A DNA stretch of 64,000 nt from Actinomycetota bacterium (GCA_020161845.1 JAIUNK010000010.1:1-64000), one strand, 5' to 3'; positions 28,608-39,014 are shown, counted from the first letter of the stretch. Notes: generated by a model not told the origin, from the sequence alone. Made by a program: numbers and translations.

Positions 28608-29588
28608 TCAGGCCTGCGGGGTCGACTCGGCGCCGGCCTCGCCGGCTGCCGGCTCGTCGGTCGCGGCCTCGCCCGTCGCGATCTCGGCTGCGGCGATCTC
28701 GGTCGCCTCGGCGATCGCCGACTGCTCGGCCGGGTCGACGACGTCCGCAGCGGCCGTCTCCTGCGCCGCCTGCTCCACCGAGGTGGGGCCCGTCTGGACG
28801 TCGGTCGCCTCGGCGGCCGCCTCGCCCGCCAGCAACTCCCGCTCCCACTCGGCCATCGGCTCGGCCGTGGCGGCCGCCTCGCCCGTGGAACCGCCCTGGT
28901 GGCGCGCCATGAGGCCCTCGGCGACGGCGTCGGCGATCACTCGGGTCAGCAGGGTGACCGAACGGATCGCGTCGTCGTTGCCGGGGATCTTGTAGTCGAC
29001 CTCGTCGGGATCGCAGTTCGTGTCGAGGATGGCGATGACCGGCAGGCGCAGCTTGCGCGCCTCGGTGACGGCCAGGTGCTCCTTCTTGGTGTCGACGACC
29101 CACACGGCCGAGGGCACCTTGCTCATGTCCCGGATGCCGCCGAGGGTGCGCTCCAGCTTCTCCTTCTCCCGCCGTAGGACCAGGAGCTCCTTCTTCGTGC
29201 GGCCGCTGCCGGCCACGTCGTCGAAGTCGATCTCCTCGAGCTCCTTCAAGCGCGACAGGCGCTTGTGCACCGTGTTGAAGTTGGTGAGCATGCCACCCAA
29301 CCAGCGGTGGTTCACATACGGCATCCCGACCCGGGTCGCCTGCTCGGCGATCGGCTCCTGGGCCTGCTTCTTGGTGCCGACGAAGAGCACCGAGCCACCG
29401 TGCGCGACGGTCGCCTTGACGAACTCGAACGCGTCGTTGATGTAGGTCAGCGACTGCTGCAGGTCGATGATGTAGATCCCGTTGCGCTCCGCCATGATGA
29501 AGCGCTTCATCTTCGGGTTCCACCGGCGGGTCTGATGCCCGAAGTGGACGCCGCTCTCCAGGAGCTGGCGCATGGTGACGACGGCCAT
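28608..29588 (-). CDS. rpsB: 30S ribosomal protein S2
   Basis: The S2 core spans residues about 1-230 ([52 protein letters not shown]). A roughly 95-residue Ala/Glu/Thr-rich acidic C-terminal extension follows, giving 326 residues against about 240-300 in most bacteria. Such tails occur in several actinobacteria. The ATG at 29588 begins [10 protein letters not shown]. The gene is divergent from the aminotransferase; the 284-base gap must hold its promoter and includes a CGTACG copy at 29794. Confidence 0.97.
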   Translation of the reverse strand: MAVVTMRQLLESGVHFGHQTRRWNPKMKRFIMAERNGIYIIDLQQSLTYINDAFEFVKATVAHGGSVLFVGTKKQAQEPIAEQATRVGMPYVNHRWLGGMLTNFNTVHKRLSRLKELEEIDFDDVAGSGRTKKELLVLRREKEKLERTLGGIRDMSKVPSAVWVVDTKKEHLAVTEARKLRLPVIAILDTNCDPDEVDYKIPGNDDAIRSVTLLTRVIADAVAEGLMARHQGGSTGEAAATAEPMAEWERELLAGEAAAEATDVQTGPTSVEQAAQETAAADVVDPAEQSAIAEATEIAAAEIATGEAATDEPAAGEAGAESTPQA

Positions 29589-29872
29589 GCCGAGGTCTGC
29601 CTCTCGATCGGTCCAGTTGACGGCGCCGGCACGGGTGTGCGGCGCCCCTGGTGCCCGCGACGCGCAGCCACCGATGCGCGGGGATCCCGAGCATCGGACT
29701 GCGGCGACGCGCCCCCGGATTCGGAGGATTCCCTCGTCATGCGGGCAGGCGGACACGCGAATTCCGCCACGGCGAGCCGCGGCGGTGCTCCCCATCGTAC
29801 GGCGTGGGCTGGCTGGGCGACGAATCGCCGCCACCGGCGCCGTTCGGCCGGCAGCCCCTATCGTGGGGCGAC

Positions 29873-31051
29873 ATGGAGCCGGTGCTGGTGGGACGGATGC
29901 GCGAGTTCGGGACCACGATCTTCTCGGTGATGAGCCGGCTGGCTCAGGAGCACGACGCGGTGAATCTGGGACAGGGCTTCCCGGACGAGGACGGCCCGGC
30001 CCCCGTGCTCGCCGAGGCGGTCCGGGCGATCGAGACCGGCCGCAACCAATACCCCCCGCTGTTCGGAGCCCCGGTCCTTCGCGAGGCGATCGCCGAGCAC
30101 CAGCGCCGGTTCTACGGGCTCAGCCTCGATCCCGATCGCGAGGTGCTCGTGACCGCCGGGGCGACGGAGGCCCTGGCCGTCAGCCTGCTCGCCCTGTGCG
30201 AGCCCGGGGATGAGGTGGTGCTCATCGAGCCGGCCTATGACGCCTACGCCGCGGCGGTGGCCATGGCCGGCGCCGTACGCCGTACGGTCTCGTTGTCGTT
30301 CCCCGACCTGCGCCTCGACGTCGCCGCCCTGCGCGCCGCCGTCGGGCCGCGGACTCGCGCCATCGTGCTGAACAGCCCGCACAACCCCACCGGCACCGTG
30401 TTCACCCGTGCCGAGCTGGTCCAGATCGGACGGATCGCGCTGGCGGCCGGCTGCTGGGTGATCTGCGACGAGGTCTATGAGCACCTGACGTACGACGAGC
30501 CGCACCTGCCGCTGGCCGCCCTGGCCCGCACCGAGCCCGAATTGGCCGGGCTCGCCGACCGCGTGCTGACGATCTCCTCGGCCGGCAAGACGTTCTCGGT
30601 GACCGGGTGGAAGGTGGGCTGGGTCAGCGGACCCCAGGAGGGGGTCGCGGCGGTCGCGACCGTGAAGCAATATCTGTCGTTCACCGGCGGCGCTCCCTTC
30701 CAGCCGGCCGTGGCCGTCGGGCTGCGGCAGAGCGACGCGGACTACGCCCGGCTGACCGACTCGCTGCGGCACCGGCGGGACCTGCTCGCGAAGGGGCTGC
30801 GGTCGGTGGGCCTGGAGGTGCTCGGCGGCGCCGGCACGTACTTCCTGTTGGCCGACGCCACCCCCCTCGGCGGGGCCGATGCCGAGGCGTTCTGCCGCGC
30901 GCTGCCCGCGCGGTGCGGGGTGGCGGCGATCCCGGTCTCGGCGTTCTGCGACGACGCCGCGGCCGTGCGACCGCTGGTGCGGTTCGCCTATTGCAAGCAG
31001 GTCCCGGTGCTGACCGAGGCCCTGCGACGACTGGCCGGGTTGGGCGGCTGA
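29873..31051 (+). CDS. Class I/II pyridoxal-phosphate aminotransferase
   Basis: A 392-residue fold-type I aminotransferase. Visible residues are the N-terminal [13 protein letters not shown], the substrate NSPHNPTG, the cofactor-contacting CDEVYEHL, and the PLP Lys in [16 protein letters not shown]. This subgroup includes methionine/kynurenine aminotransferases and actinobacterial N-succinyldiaminopimelate aminotransferase (DapC-like); the sequence alone does not decide between them. It is divergent from rpsB and followed by a peptidoglycan peptidase. Confidence 0.92.
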   Translation: MEPVLVGRMREFGTTIFSVMSRLAQEHDAVNLGQGFPDEDGPAPVLAEAVRAIETGRNQYPPLFGAPVLREAIAEHQRRFYGLSLDPDREVLVTAGATEALAVSLLALCEPGDEVVLIEPAYDAYAAAVAMAGAVRRTVSLSFPDLRLDVAALRAAVGPRTRAIVLNSPHNPTGTVFTRAELVQIGRIALAAGCWVICDEVYEHLTYDEPHLPLAALARTEPELAGLADRVLTISSAGKTFSVTGWKVGWVSGPQEGVAAVATVKQYLSFTGGAPFQPAVAVGLRQSDADYARLTDSLRHRRDLLAKGLRSVGLEVLGGAGTYFLLADATPLGGADAEAFCRALPARCGVAAIPVSAFCDDAAAVRPLVRFAYCKQVPVLTEALRRLAGLGG

Positions 31052-31111
31052 GCCGTCCACACCCTGCTCGCCGCGGCCGACCGTCCACAGGCGCCGGGCT
31101 GGGTGCGCCGG

Positions 31112-31128
31112 GACGCCGTACGTCGAGG
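31112..31128. repeat. Copy of dispersed CGTACG near-palindrome
   Basis: GACGCCGTACGTCGAGG in the 91-base gap before the M23 peptidase gene; same core as the other copies. Confidence 0.45.
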
Positions 31129-31142
31129 GCAGGCTGACCCGC

Positions 31143-31793
31143 ATGACGCGCTGGGCCGGCCTGGGGGTATTTCTCGCGACGGCGGCAGCGGCGCCGGCGC
31201 TATGGTGGGCCGGCACCGGAGGAGACCAGCAGGGCACGGTCGGGTCGGCGACGCCCCCGACCCGACAGGTGGCGGACTCCCCCGTCGCCGCGGTCACGCA
31301 GAAGCGAGCGGATCCCGGGACCGGTCCGGGGGCCGGTCCGGGTGCTGGTCCGGGGGCCGACTCTGGAGTCGACACTGGGGGGTCGCGGCGGTGGGCCTGG
31401 CCGCTGGCCCCGCGCCCGCGGGTGGTCCGGCCGTTCGACAATCCGCCGCAGCCGTGGCTGGCCGGACACCGCGGCGTGGATCTGGCGGCGCCCCCGGCGA
31501 CCGACGTGCGGGCGCCCGCGGACGGGGTGGTGGCCTTCCGGGGCATGGTGGCGGGCCGGCCCGTCCTCTCGATCGATCACGCCGGCGGCGTGCGCTCGAC
31601 GTACGAGCCGGTGAGCTCCGAACTCTCGGTCGGCGAGGCCGTGCGGCGCGGGCAGGTGGTGGGCCGGCTCCTCGCCGGGCATCAGTGTCCGGCGCCCAGC
31701 TGCCTGCACTGGGGCGCCCGCCGCGGCGAGACCTACCTGGACCCGATCACGCTGACCGGCGACGGCCCGCCGGTGCTGCTGCCCCTGCGCTGA
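31143..31793 (+). CDS. Secreted M23-family peptidase (LytM/peptidoglycan endopeptidase)
   Basis: 216 residues. An N-terminal signal or anchor (FLATAAAAPALWWAG) is followed by a Gly/Pro/Ala repeat linker (PGAGPGAGPGADSG) and a C-terminal M23 domain with zinc ligands in AGHRGVDLAAP and CLHWGAR. It probably cleaves cross-linked stem peptides outside the membrane. The same kind of peptidase gene stands next to rpsB in mycobacteria. The normally strict HxH near the end reads LHW, so only one His of that pair is present and catalysis is uncertain. Confidence 0.88.
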   Translation: MTRWAGLGVFLATAAAAPALWWAGTGGDQQGTVGSATPPTRQVADSPVAAVTQKRADPGTGPGAGPGAGPGADSGVDTGGSRRWAWPLAPRPRVVRPFDNPPQPWLAGHRGVDLAAPPATDVRAPADGVVAFRGMVAGRPVLSIDHAGGVRSTYEPVSSELSVGEAVRRGQVVGRLLAGHQCPAPSCLHWGARRGETYLDPITLTGDGPPVLLPLR

Positions 31794-31801
31794 GCCGCCG
31801 G

Positions 31802-32701
31802 TCAGCGATCCTGGCCCGGCACCGGCCACGGATAGTTGGTGCACCCCTGCAGTCCCAGCGTCTGCTGCAGCATCACCGGGGCGGCCCGCCCCGGCGCGGG
31901 ACAGGATTCATGGTCGTGACCGATGGCATGACCGACCTCGTGATTGACCAGATAGATCCGGTAGTGCAGGAGGTCGTCGGGGTAATACGGCACCCCTTGC
32001 GTCCAACGCACGGAGTTGAGCGCGACCCGGTCACCGTTGTTGCAGCTGACCTGACCCTCCGTCGTCAGGGGCGCGCACATCCGGTCCACCGTGTCCGGGC
32101 TGGCCAGGGTGATCCGGACGTCGACCGGATCACCGGCCGTCGCCCGGTCCGGCGGGACGTTGACGAAATGCACCCCGTCCTTGGTCTCCCAACCTCGCCG
32201 GTCGGTGAGCACCTCCCGCACGATCCTGGCGTATTCGCCCTCGTCGACCCCGGCGCCGTCCTCGACCTCCACGGTGTAGCGCACCGTGCGGCCGGCCGCG
32301 CCGGAGTCGGCGCCCGGCACGGCGAGCACCCGGGTCGTGCCCGAGGCGCGGGTCGGCACCGCGGCCACCGGCTGGGACATCGCCGTGGCGGAGGCGGTCC
32401 GGGCGTCGGCCCCGTTCGGTGCGCTCGGCGACGTCGCCGAACCGTCCCCGCGCGGCGTTGCGGTCGCGCTGCTCGCCGTCGCGGCGGATGAGGCGACCGG
32501 GGCGACCCGGGCGGATGCGGACCCGCCATCCGTGGCGTTGGCATGGGTCAGTGCCGGGGCCACCAGCGCGACCGCGGTCAGCCCCAGCGCAGCCACGCCG
32601 AGCCCCCGGCCCGGCGTCCACGGTCCGACGGCGCGTCGGCGCTCGACCAGGCCGGCGCGCAGGAGCGCCAAGCGCTCAGGCGCGCGGGTGGGCTTGCTCA
32701 T
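31802..32701 (-). CDS. DUF3152 secreted/membrane-anchored zinc metalloprotease-like protein
   Basis: 299 residues: a short cytoplasmic N-terminus, one hydrophobic segment (GVAALGLTAVALVAPAL), an Ala/Ser/Thr-rich linker of about 90 residues, then the DUF3152 domain with the metzincin-like motif HEVGHAIGHDH and several cysteines (MCAP, VSCNN, ESCPAPG, GCTNYP). The motif predicts a zinc peptidase acting outside the membrane; substrate unknown. The ATG follows GAGGAG, which lies inside the 3' end of xerC; the genes overlap by 26 bases. Confidence 0.88.
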   Translation of the reverse strand: MSKPTRAPERLALLRAGLVERRRAVGPWTPGRGLGVAALGLTAVALVAPALTHANATDGGSASARVAPVASSAATASSATATPRGDGSATSPSAPNGADARTASATAMSQPVAAVPTRASGTTRVLAVPGADSGAAGRTVRYTVEVEDGAGVDEGEYARIVREVLTDRRGWETKDGVHFVNVPPDRATAGDPVDVRITLASPDTVDRMCAPLTTEGQVSCNNGDRVALNSVRWTQGVPYYPDDLLHYRIYLVNHEVGHAIGHDHESCPAPGRAAPVMLQQTLGLQGCTNYPWPVPGQDR

Positions 32702-33653
32702 AGGAGCTCCTCAGTCGTTCCGCCGAGACGTGCGTGTAGATCTGCGTCGTGCCCAGGCTCGCGTGCCCCAACAGTTCCTGCACGGACCGCAGGTCGGCAC
32801 CCCCCTCCAGCAGGTGGGTCGCGGCGCTGTGACGCAGCCCGTGCGGACCCAGATCCGGGGCGTCGGGCACGTGCGCCACCATGGCGTGCACCACCCGGCG
32901 TACCTCGCGCGGGTCGACCCGCGCCCCGCGCCGGCCCAGGAAGGCCGCCGGGCCGGAGGCGGACCCGGACAGCCGCGGCCGACCGCGGCGCAGCCAGTCC
33001 CGGACCGCGTCGCGCGCCGGGATCCCATAGGGCACGGTCCGCTCCTTCCCGCCCTTGCCGAGCACGCGCATCAGTCGCTGGTCGAGGTCGAGGTCATCGA
33101 CGTCCAGCGCCACGAGCTCGCCGACCCGGATCGCGGAGCCGTAGAGGAGTTCGAGAATCGCCAGATTACGCAGCCGCACGGGATCGTCGTCATCGGCCGC
33201 CACCTGCGCGATCCCCAGCATGGCGCCCGCCTGGTCGGCCTTCAACACCCCCGGCAGGGTCCGCTGCCGGCGCGGCGCAGCCAGCCGCACCGCCGGGTCA
33301 TCGACGACCCGCCCGGTGCGCCGCGCCCACGCGTAGAAGGCTCGGATCGAGGCGGTTCGCCGCGCCAGGGTACCCCGCGCGGCTCCCCGCGCGGACTGTT
33401 CCCCGAGCCAGGCCCGCAGGTCCCGGACGGTGATCGACGCCGGCGCGGACAGCCCCACGGCGTCCGCGTAGGCGGCCAGGGCGAGCAGGTCACCCCGGTA
33501 GGCCCGCACCGTGTGCGCCGAGGCATTGCGCGCCAATTCCAGGTGGCGACAGAACTCGGCGATCTCGCCGGCCCACGCCGCAGAGCAGGACGCCTCTCGC
33601 GTCACAAGCTCCGGGTCCGCCACTGCCTCAGCCACGGTCCCACCGTCGCCCAT
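32676..33653 (-). CDS. xerC: Tyrosine recombinase XerC
   Basis: Site-specific recombinase that with XerD resolves chromosome dimers at dif. The 325-residue protein has an N-terminal SAM-like domain (LARNASAHTVRAYRGDLLAL). Its catalytic residues are visible: Arg in LYGSAIRVGEL, HxxR in HGLRHSAATHLLEGG, His in LLGHASLGTTQ, and the nucleophile in IYTHVS. ATG at 33653 behind AGGGTCC is preferred; a GTG at 33707 would start inside a 25-bp duplication. It follows dprA, as in many actinobacteria. Confidence 0.95.
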   Translation of the reverse strand: MGDGGTVAEAVADPELVTREASCSAAWAGEIAEFCRHLELARNASAHTVRAYRGDLLALAAYADAVGLSAPASITVRDLRAWLGEQSARGAARGTLARRTASIRAFYAWARRTGRVVDDPAVRLAAPRRQRTLPGVLKADQAGAMLGIAQVAADDDDPVRLRNLAILELLYGSAIRVGELVALDVDDLDLDQRLMRVLGKGGKERTVPYGIPARDAVRDWLRRGRPRLSGSASGPAAFLGRRGARVDPREVRRVVHAMVAHVPDAPDLGPHGLRHSAATHLLEGGADLRSVQELLGHASLGTTQIYTHVSAERLRSSYEQAHPRA

Positions 33654-33690
33654 GCGGACCCTGCGAGCAAGCGCACGCGCCGGGCACCGG

Positions 33691-33740
33691 GTCAGCTCCC
33701 GCGACACCAGCCCGGGTCAGCTCCCGCGACACCAGCCCGG
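33691..33740. repeat. 25-bp perfect tandem duplication at the dprA/xerC junction
   Basis: GTCAGCTCCCGCGACACCAG plus 5 further bases is repeated exactly with period 25. The right copy encodes the last residues of DprA (GWCRGS); the left copy lies just past the stop. Confidence 0.95.
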
Positions 33741-34817
33741 GCCGTCCCTGCGGGCCAGCCCCACGATCTCGAGGCGACCCAACGCCGCGCGGACCTCGCT
33801 CGCGGCCAGGCCGGCGACCTCGGCGAGGCGCGGCACCGGACTGCCGCGCTGGGCGGGCAGGGCGTCCAGGACGCGCAACGACACCTCGTCCAGGCCGTCG
33901 GTCGGCCGCTGCGGACCCCGCCGAACGGGGGCCAGCTCCAGGCCCATCGCCGACACCAGCTCGGCGACCTCATCGGCGTCGGTGACGAGACTGGCCAGCC
34001 CGCACCGGATCATCTCGTGGCAGCCGGCGGAGGACATCGAGGTCACCGGTCCCGGCACGGCCATGACGATCCGGCACAGCTCGGCGGCCGTGCCCGCCGT
34101 GTTCCGCGATCCCGACCGCAGCCCCGCCTCGACGACCACGGTCCCGGCGGTCATCGCGGCGATCAACCGGTTGCGTTGCAGGAAACGCTGTTTCATCGGC
34201 GCCGCACCCGGCGGGGCCTCACTGACGACGATCCCCTGCGCCGCGATCTGAGCCAGCAGCCGGGCGTGCGCGGCGGGATACGGCCGGTCCACCCCGCCGG
34301 CCAACACCGCGATCGTGGCGGCCTGGACGGCGAGCGCACCCCGGTGGGCCGCCGCGTCGATGCCGAAGGCGGCGCCGCTGACCACGGCGTACCCGCGGCT
34401 GCCCAGGGCGGCCGCCAACTCCGCCGCCACGGACTCGCCGTATCCGGTGGCCGCCCGGGCGCCCACGATCGCCACGCTGCGGGCGGTCACGGCGCCCAGC
34501 TCCAGCGGGCCGCGGACCCACAGGGCGATCGGCGGGATCGGCAGATCGTCGACCCCGGCCGGCCACTCGGGGTCGGCGGGCGTGAGCAGGCGGGCGCCGA
34601 TCGCCGCCGCGCGCTGGAGGTCTTGCGCGACGTCCAGCCCCGGCCAGCGGGCGCCGAAGCGGCCCCGCGGCCCGCCCTCCGGCAGCGTCGGGAGCCGGCG
34701 CAGCGCCGCCTCGACCCCGTGCTCGGCGATGAGCCGCGCGGCCACCGGATCGCCCGGCTCGGCGAGGCGGGACCATGCGGCGCGAGCCCACCGCTCCCCG
34801 TTCGGCACGGCCGTCAT
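33717..34817 (-). CDS. dprA: DNA-processing protein DprA/Smf
   Basis: Single-strand DNA-binding RecA loader of natural transformation, also present in non-competent bacteria. The 366-residue protein has the Rossmann-like core: SVAIVGARAATGYGE, VVSGAAFGIDAAAHRGAL, GGVDRPYPAAHARLL, and LIAAMTAGTVVVEAGLRSGS. A C-terminal winged helix follows (LRVLDALPAQRGSPVPRLAEV). The ATG overlaps the comM stop (ATGA). Confidence 0.97.
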   Translation of the reverse strand: MTAVPNGERWARAAWSRLAEPGDPVAARLIAEHGVEAALRRLPTLPEGGPRGRFGARWPGLDVAQDLQRAAAIGARLLTPADPEWPAGVDDLPIPPIALWVRGPLELGAVTARSVAIVGARAATGYGESVAAELAAALGSRGYAVVSGAAFGIDAAAHRGALAVQAATIAVLAGGVDRPYPAAHARLLAQIAAQGIVVSEAPPGAAPMKQRFLQRNRLIAAMTAGTVVVEAGLRSGSRNTAGTAAELCRIVMAVPGPVTSMSSAGCHEMIRCGLASLVTDADEVAELVSAMGLELAPVRRGPQRPTDGLDEVSLRVLDALPAQRGSPVPRLAEVAGLAASEVRAALGRLEIVGLARRDGPGWCRGS

Positions 34818-36379
34818 GCCGCCACCGTCCCGGGCGAGCGCAACGTCAGCGCCTGACCGATGTCGTCCCGCGTGGGTGGACCACCACCGGCGAGGTCGCG
34901 CAGGGTCTGGGCCAGGCGCAGCACCCGGTCGTAGCCCCGCAGCGTCAGCGTGCCCCGCTCCAGGGCTCGATCCAGGTCGACGCGGACGGCGGCGGAGGGT
35001 GCCCACCGGCCCTGGCGCAGGACCGCCCCCGGGAGTGCGGCATTGAGTGCCCAGGGCGCCCCGGCGTACCGTTCCCGCTGCACCGCCCGCGCCGCCAGCA
35101 CGCGGGCCGCGACCACCGCGCTGGCCTCACCGCGCCCGCGGCCCAACGCCGCCAGCGAAACCGCCGGCACCTGCAGCTGCACGTCCACCCGGTCCAGCAG
35201 CGGACCGGCCAGCCGGGCCGGATATTCCCGGCGGGCGCGCGGCGAGCAGGAGCACTCGCGACCCTTGCCATGGCCCTTCCCGCACGGACACGGGTTCGCG
35301 GCCATGACGAGCTGAAATCGGGCCGGAAAGCGCACCGAGGCGCGGGCCCGGGCGACGACGACCGTGCCCGACTCCAACGGTTGCCGCAGCGCCTGCAGAA
35401 CCTGCGGGCGGAACTCGGGGGCCTCGTCGAGGAAGAGCACCCCGCAATGGGCTTGGGAGATCAGGCCCGGCCGGACGGCGCCGCTGCCGCCACCGATGAC
35501 CGCCGCCATCGAGGCGCCGTGGTGCGGGGCGACGAAGGGCGCTCGACGGACCAGGACCCCGGGCGGCAACGCCCCCAGGATGGATTGGATCGAGGTGACG
35601 GCGAGCGCCTCCGCGGCGGACAGCGGCGGCAGCAGGGACGGCAGCCGCTCGGCGAGCATCGTCTTGCCGGCCCCCGGCGGGCCGAGCAGGAAGACATGGT
35701 GCCCACCGGCCGCGGCCACCTCGAGGGCGAGGCGCGCTTCGTCCTGGCCGACGACGTCGGCGAGATCGGCCGTCGGGGTCGGCTCCGGCACCGCGCGTCC
35801 GACCCCGAGCACCGGGCCGGCCCCGGGCATCGGGCCGCTCCACTCCGGCGGCGGCCGGTCCGCGGCGCGCGCCTCGTGCAGTGCCGTGAGCTGCCCGAGG
35901 GTGTGCGCCGGGTATACCTGGACGCCGGGCACCAGCTGGGCCTCGGCCACATTGGCGGCCGGCACCACGACGGTGCGCACCCCGCTGCGCGCCGCGGCCA
36001 GCACCAGCGGCAACACCCCCGGCACCGGCCGGACCGTGCCGTCCAACCCGAGCTCGCCGATGTGCACCACGTCGGCCACCACCGCGCCCGGCAGCTTCCG
36101 GGCCGCCACGAGCACCGCGACGCCGATCGCCAGGTCCAGCGCGGCGCCGGTCTTCGGCAGCGATGCGGGCGAGAGGTTGACGACGAATCGTCGGTCCGGC
36201 AGGCGCAGCTCGGAGTTGGCGGCGGCGGCGCGGATCCGGTCGGCGGCCTGGCGGCAGGCCGTGTCGGGCAGCCCGACGATGAGAAAGGTCGGCAGGCCCA
36301 TCGAGGAATCGGCCTCCACGTCGACCAGCGCCCCTTCGATCCCGACGAGCACCACGGCCCGGGTCCGCCCCAGGTTCAC
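34814..36379 (-). CDS. comM: ComM/YifB family Mg-chelatase-like AAA ATPase
   Basis: 521-residue hexameric helicase of the ComM family, implicated in branch migration during transformation. It has an N-terminal Lon-like fold (GLPTFLIVGLPDTACRQAADRIR), Walker A LLGPPGAGKT, Walker B VLFLDEAPEF, and the YifB cysteines NPCPCGKG and CSCSPRARREY. A GTG start overlaps the yraN stop. The run yraN-comM-dprA-xerC is the standard competence-like block. Confidence 0.96.
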   Translation of the reverse strand: MNLGRTRAVVLVGIEGALVDVEADSSMGLPTFLIVGLPDTACRQAADRIRAAAANSELRLPDRRFVVNLSPASLPKTGAALDLAIGVAVLVAARKLPGAVVADVVHIGELGLDGTVRPVPGVLPLVLAAARSGVRTVVVPAANVAEAQLVPGVQVYPAHTLGQLTALHEARAADRPPPEWSGPMPGAGPVLGVGRAVPEPTPTADLADVVGQDEARLALEVAAAGGHHVFLLGPPGAGKTMLAERLPSLLPPLSAAEALAVTSIQSILGALPPGVLVRRAPFVAPHHGASMAAVIGGGSGAVRPGLISQAHCGVLFLDEAPEFRPQVLQALRQPLESGTVVVARARASVRFPARFQLVMAANPCPCGKGHGKGRECSCSPRARREYPARLAGPLLDRVDVQLQVPAVSLAALGRGRGEASAVVAARVLAARAVQRERYAGAPWALNAALPGAVLRQGRWAPSAAVRVDLDRALERGTLTLRGYDRVLRLAQTLRDLAGGGPPTRDDIGQALTLRSPGTVAA

Positions 36380-36768
36380 GACAGCACCCCGATCAGGTGC
36401 GAGAGCTGCGGCCCTCCGCCGTACGGCAGGATCACCCCGACCACGTCGACCCGCACCGACCGGGTCGCCCGGGTGAGGTCGGGATGCTCTTGGATCCAGA
36501 ACCCCGCCAGGAGCCGCAACCGGGCGGCCTTGCGCCAGGTGATCGACTCCAGGGGTGAGCCGTAGGCCAGGCTGCGGCGCGTCTTGACCTCGCAGACCAC
36601 CAGACAGTCGCCGTCGCGGGCCACGATGTCGAGTTCACCCTCGCGGCGCCGCCAGTTGCGGTCGAGGATCTCCAGGCCCTGCGCGTGCAAGTAATCGGCC
36701 GCCGCGCGCTCGCCGTATGCGCCCAGCGCCTGTCGTCGCCGGTCCACCGGCGCCCCGCCCTTGGTCAT
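36376..36768 (-). CDS. YraN/UPF0102 family nuclease-like protein
   Basis: About 130 residues with the PD-(D/E)xK nuclease-like signature of UPF0102: GAYGERAAADYLHAQGLEILDRN, then GELDIVARDGDCLVVCEVKTRR. Role unknown, though it always keeps company with comM and rnhB. An in-frame ATG four codons further upstream (36780) is an alternative start. Confidence 0.92.
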   Translation of the reverse strand: MTKGGAPVDRRRQALGAYGERAAADYLHAQGLEILDRNWRRREGELDIVARDGDCLVVCEVKTRRSLAYGSPLESITWRKAARLRLLAGFWIQEHPDLTRATRSVRVDVVGVILPYGGGPQLSHLIGVLS

Positions 36769-36875
36769 GCCGGGCAGCATCGCGCACGGCCCGGATTGGG
36801 CGGCGCCGCGCGGTCTGGGGCTGTGGACGCCGCCGCAGGTGTGGGGGGGTGTGGACGAGCCTCAACCGGAGGTCG

Positions 36876-37199
36876 TCAGCGCCCGAACTGCTCGTCCTCC
36901 GGGACCTCCAGGTCGGACTTGGCGAGCTCCTCGATGTTGACGTCCTTGAAGGTCACCACGCGGACGTTCTTGACGAACCGGGCGGGCCGGTAGACGTCCC
37001 AGACCCAGGCATCCGACATCGACACGTCGAAGTAGACCTCGCCGCCGTCGCTGCGCACCTTCACGTCCACCGAGTTGCACAGGTAGAAGCGTCGCTCGGT
37101 CTCGACGACATGGCTGAACAGCCCGACCACGTCCCGGTATTCGCGATAGAGCTGCAGCTCCATCTCGGTCTCGTATTTCTCCAGGTCCTCAGCGCCCAT
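36876..37199 (-). CDS. DUF2469 family protein
   Basis: 107-residue conserved actinobacterial protein ([64 protein letters not shown]). Function is unknown; the gene is conserved between rnhB and yraN in mycobacteria (Rv2901c) and Streptomyces. It overlaps the 3' end of rnhB by 11 bases. Confidence 0.95.
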   Translation of the reverse strand: MGAEDLEKYETEMELQLYREYRDVVGLFSHVVETERRFYLCNSVDVKVRSDGGEVYFDVSMSDAWVWDVYRPARFVKNVRVVTFKDVNIEELAKSDLEVPEDEQFGR

Positions 37200-38049
37200 C
37201 GAAGCCCACCTCCTGCAGGACATCATGGACCATCACCGGGGTGCCGTCGGACAGCGACTCGGCCACCTCGTCGGGGGATCCGCCCGGACCCTCGGCGGGC
37301 CCCGCCGCGACGCCCGCCGCCACGCCCGCCGCCACGCCCTCCCCCAGGCTCAGCGGCCCGGTCAGATTCCACGACCGCCGATGCAGCTCGCAGGGTCCCA
37401 GCGCGGCCAGGGCGGCGCGGTGCCCGGGGGCGGCGTAGCCCTTGTTGATCTCCCATTGGTACGCCGGGAACGCGGGCGCATGGCGCACCATCAGCGCATC
37501 CCGTTCGACCTTGGCGAGCACGCTGGCCGCGGCGACCGAGGAGCAACTGAGGTCGGCCTTAATACGGGTCCGCACCGGCGGCGGCGGGTCGGCCGCGGCG
37601 GTCAGCGCCAGCAGCCCCACCTCGGCCGGATCGGTCAGCCAGTCGTGGTTGCCGTCGAGGATGACCAGGTCGGGGACGATGCCGCAGGCCGCCAGGGCGC
37701 GGCGGCCGGCCAGTCGCAGCGCCCGCATGATGCCGATCTCGTCGATCTCCGCCGGGCTGGCGTGGCCGACTCCCCAGGCCAGGGCCCAGCGCCGGACCGG
37801 GCGCACCAGCGCCTCGCGCCGGGCCGCGGTCAGCAGCTTGGAGTCGCGCACGCCGGTGGGCGCCGACCGGCAGGTCTCGTCGATGCAGACGACGCCGACG
37901 GTCACGGGACCGGCGAGAGCTCCGCGGCCGACCTCGTCCATGCCGGCCAAGACCCGGTAGCCGGCCCGCTGGTAGGCCCGCTCGACACGCAGGCTGGGCG
38001 CGCCGGCGCGGGCGCTGGGCGCGCTGGCGCGGGCGCTCGTGGCGGTCAC
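37189..38049 (-). CDS. rnhB: Ribonuclease HII
   Basis: Endonuclease removing ribonucleotides and RNA-DNA hybrids. The 286-residue protein has the RNase HII catalytic acidic residues in [23 protein letters not shown] and [11 protein letters not shown]. Both ends are extended by low-complexity repeats: [14 protein letters not shown] at the N-terminus and [17 protein letters not shown] near the C-terminus. The GTG start overlaps the upstream lepB stop. Confidence 0.96.
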   Translation of the reverse strand: MTATSARASAPSARAGAPSLRVERAYQRAGYRVLAGMDEVGRGALAGPVTVGVVCIDETCRSAPTGVRDSKLLTAARREALVRPVRRWALAWGVGHASPAEIDEIGIMRALRLAGRRALAACGIVPDLVILDGNHDWLTDPAEVGLLALTAAADPPPPVRTRIKADLSCSSVAAASVLAKVERDALMVRHAPAFPAYQWEINKGYAAPGHRAALAALGPCELHRRSWNLTGPLSLGEGVAAGVAAGVAAGPAEGPGGSPDEVAESLSDGTPVMVHDVLQEVGFDGR

Positions 38050-38960
38050 GGGGAGCCGGCCGCGACCGGCCCGACCCGGGCCTGCTGCGCGGCCGCCCGG
38101 GTGGGCGCCGGCACCCCCGAGAACGCGTCCTCCCCACCGAGCCCGGTCACCCGCCCCAACGGCCAGACGATGCCCAGGGCCTTCCCGACGAGCCGGTCGA
38201 TGGGAACGCTGCCGTAGTAGCCGGTGTGATCGCGCGCATCGCCCGTCGCCTCGGTGCCGGGCAGGCCGGGCGCACCGCCCGGGGTGTCCGGTCCGGTGTC
38301 GTTGTAGCGGCTGTCCCGCGAGTTCGAGCGATGGTCCCCCATCACCCACACCTTGCCCTCGGGCACGCGGATGTCGAACGGGATCGTGCTGGGCTTGTCC
38401 CCGGGGAACAGGTATGGCTCGGTGACCGCGGTGCCGTTGACTTCCAGGCGGCCGTCGACCGAGCAGCACCGCACGTGATCCCCAGGAAGGCCGATGACCC
38501 GCTTGATCAGGTGGTTGTCCTCCCGGCTGGGCAGGATGCCGACCCAGGACAGGCCGTCCTTGATGGTGGCCACGGGTCCGGTCTCGGTGGGCGGCGGTAC
38601 GACGTCGCCGAGCCACTGCCCGGGGTCCTCGAAGACCACGACGTCACCGCGCGCCACGTCGAAGGGTCCGGGGGTCAGCTTGCTCACCACCACCCGGTCG
38701 TCCCGGATCAGCGTGTCGTTCATCGAGTCCGAGGGGATCCAGAACGGCTGGATGAGGAAGGTCTTGACCAGGGCCGACAGGACAAGCGCGAGGACGAGGA
38801 CGAGGACGGTCTCGCGAAGGAGATCGAAGACCCGACGACCGAGGCTCCGCGGAGGGTCGGCGGCCGGCTCACCCGTCGCGGCGGTGCCGGATCCGGGGCG
38901 ACCGTCCTCGTCGTCGGCCGTCCGAGGCGGGTCGCCGGCCGTCGGATCCTGCTCGTGCAT
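38046..38960 (-). CDS. lepB: Signal peptidase I (first of two)
   Basis: 304-residue membrane serine protease removing Sec signal peptides. A Pro/Asp-rich N-terminus precedes a membrane helix ([21 protein letters not shown]). The catalytic Ser lies in [10 protein letters not shown] and the general-base Lys in [25 protein letters not shown] completes the family boxes. It lies between the second lepB and rnhB. Confidence 0.95.
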   Translation of the reverse strand: MHEQDPTAGDPPRTADDEDGRPGSGTAATGEPAADPPRSLGRRVFDLLRETVLVLVLALVLSALVKTFLIQPFWIPSDSMNDTLIRDDRVVVSKLTPGPFDVARGDVVVFEDPGQWLGDVVPPPTETGPVATIKDGLSWVGILPSREDNHLIKRVIGLPGDHVRCCSVDGRLEVNGTAVTEPYLFPGDKPSTIPFDIRVPEGKVWVMGDHRSNSRDSRYNDTGPDTPGGAPGLPGTEATGDARDHTGYYGSVPIDRLVGKALGIVWPLGRVTGLGGEDAFSGVPAPTRAAAQQARVGPVAAGSP

Positions 38961-39014
38961 GTGCCGTCCTGACGTCGTTCGAGGGCCGGCGTCGCCTTCA
39001 CCGGCTCGGCGGCC

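Noticed and set aside
31143-31793. Calling the M23 protein a certain active endopeptidase
   Set aside because: The final HxH motif reads LHW, so a zinc ligand may be missing; only family membership is claimed.
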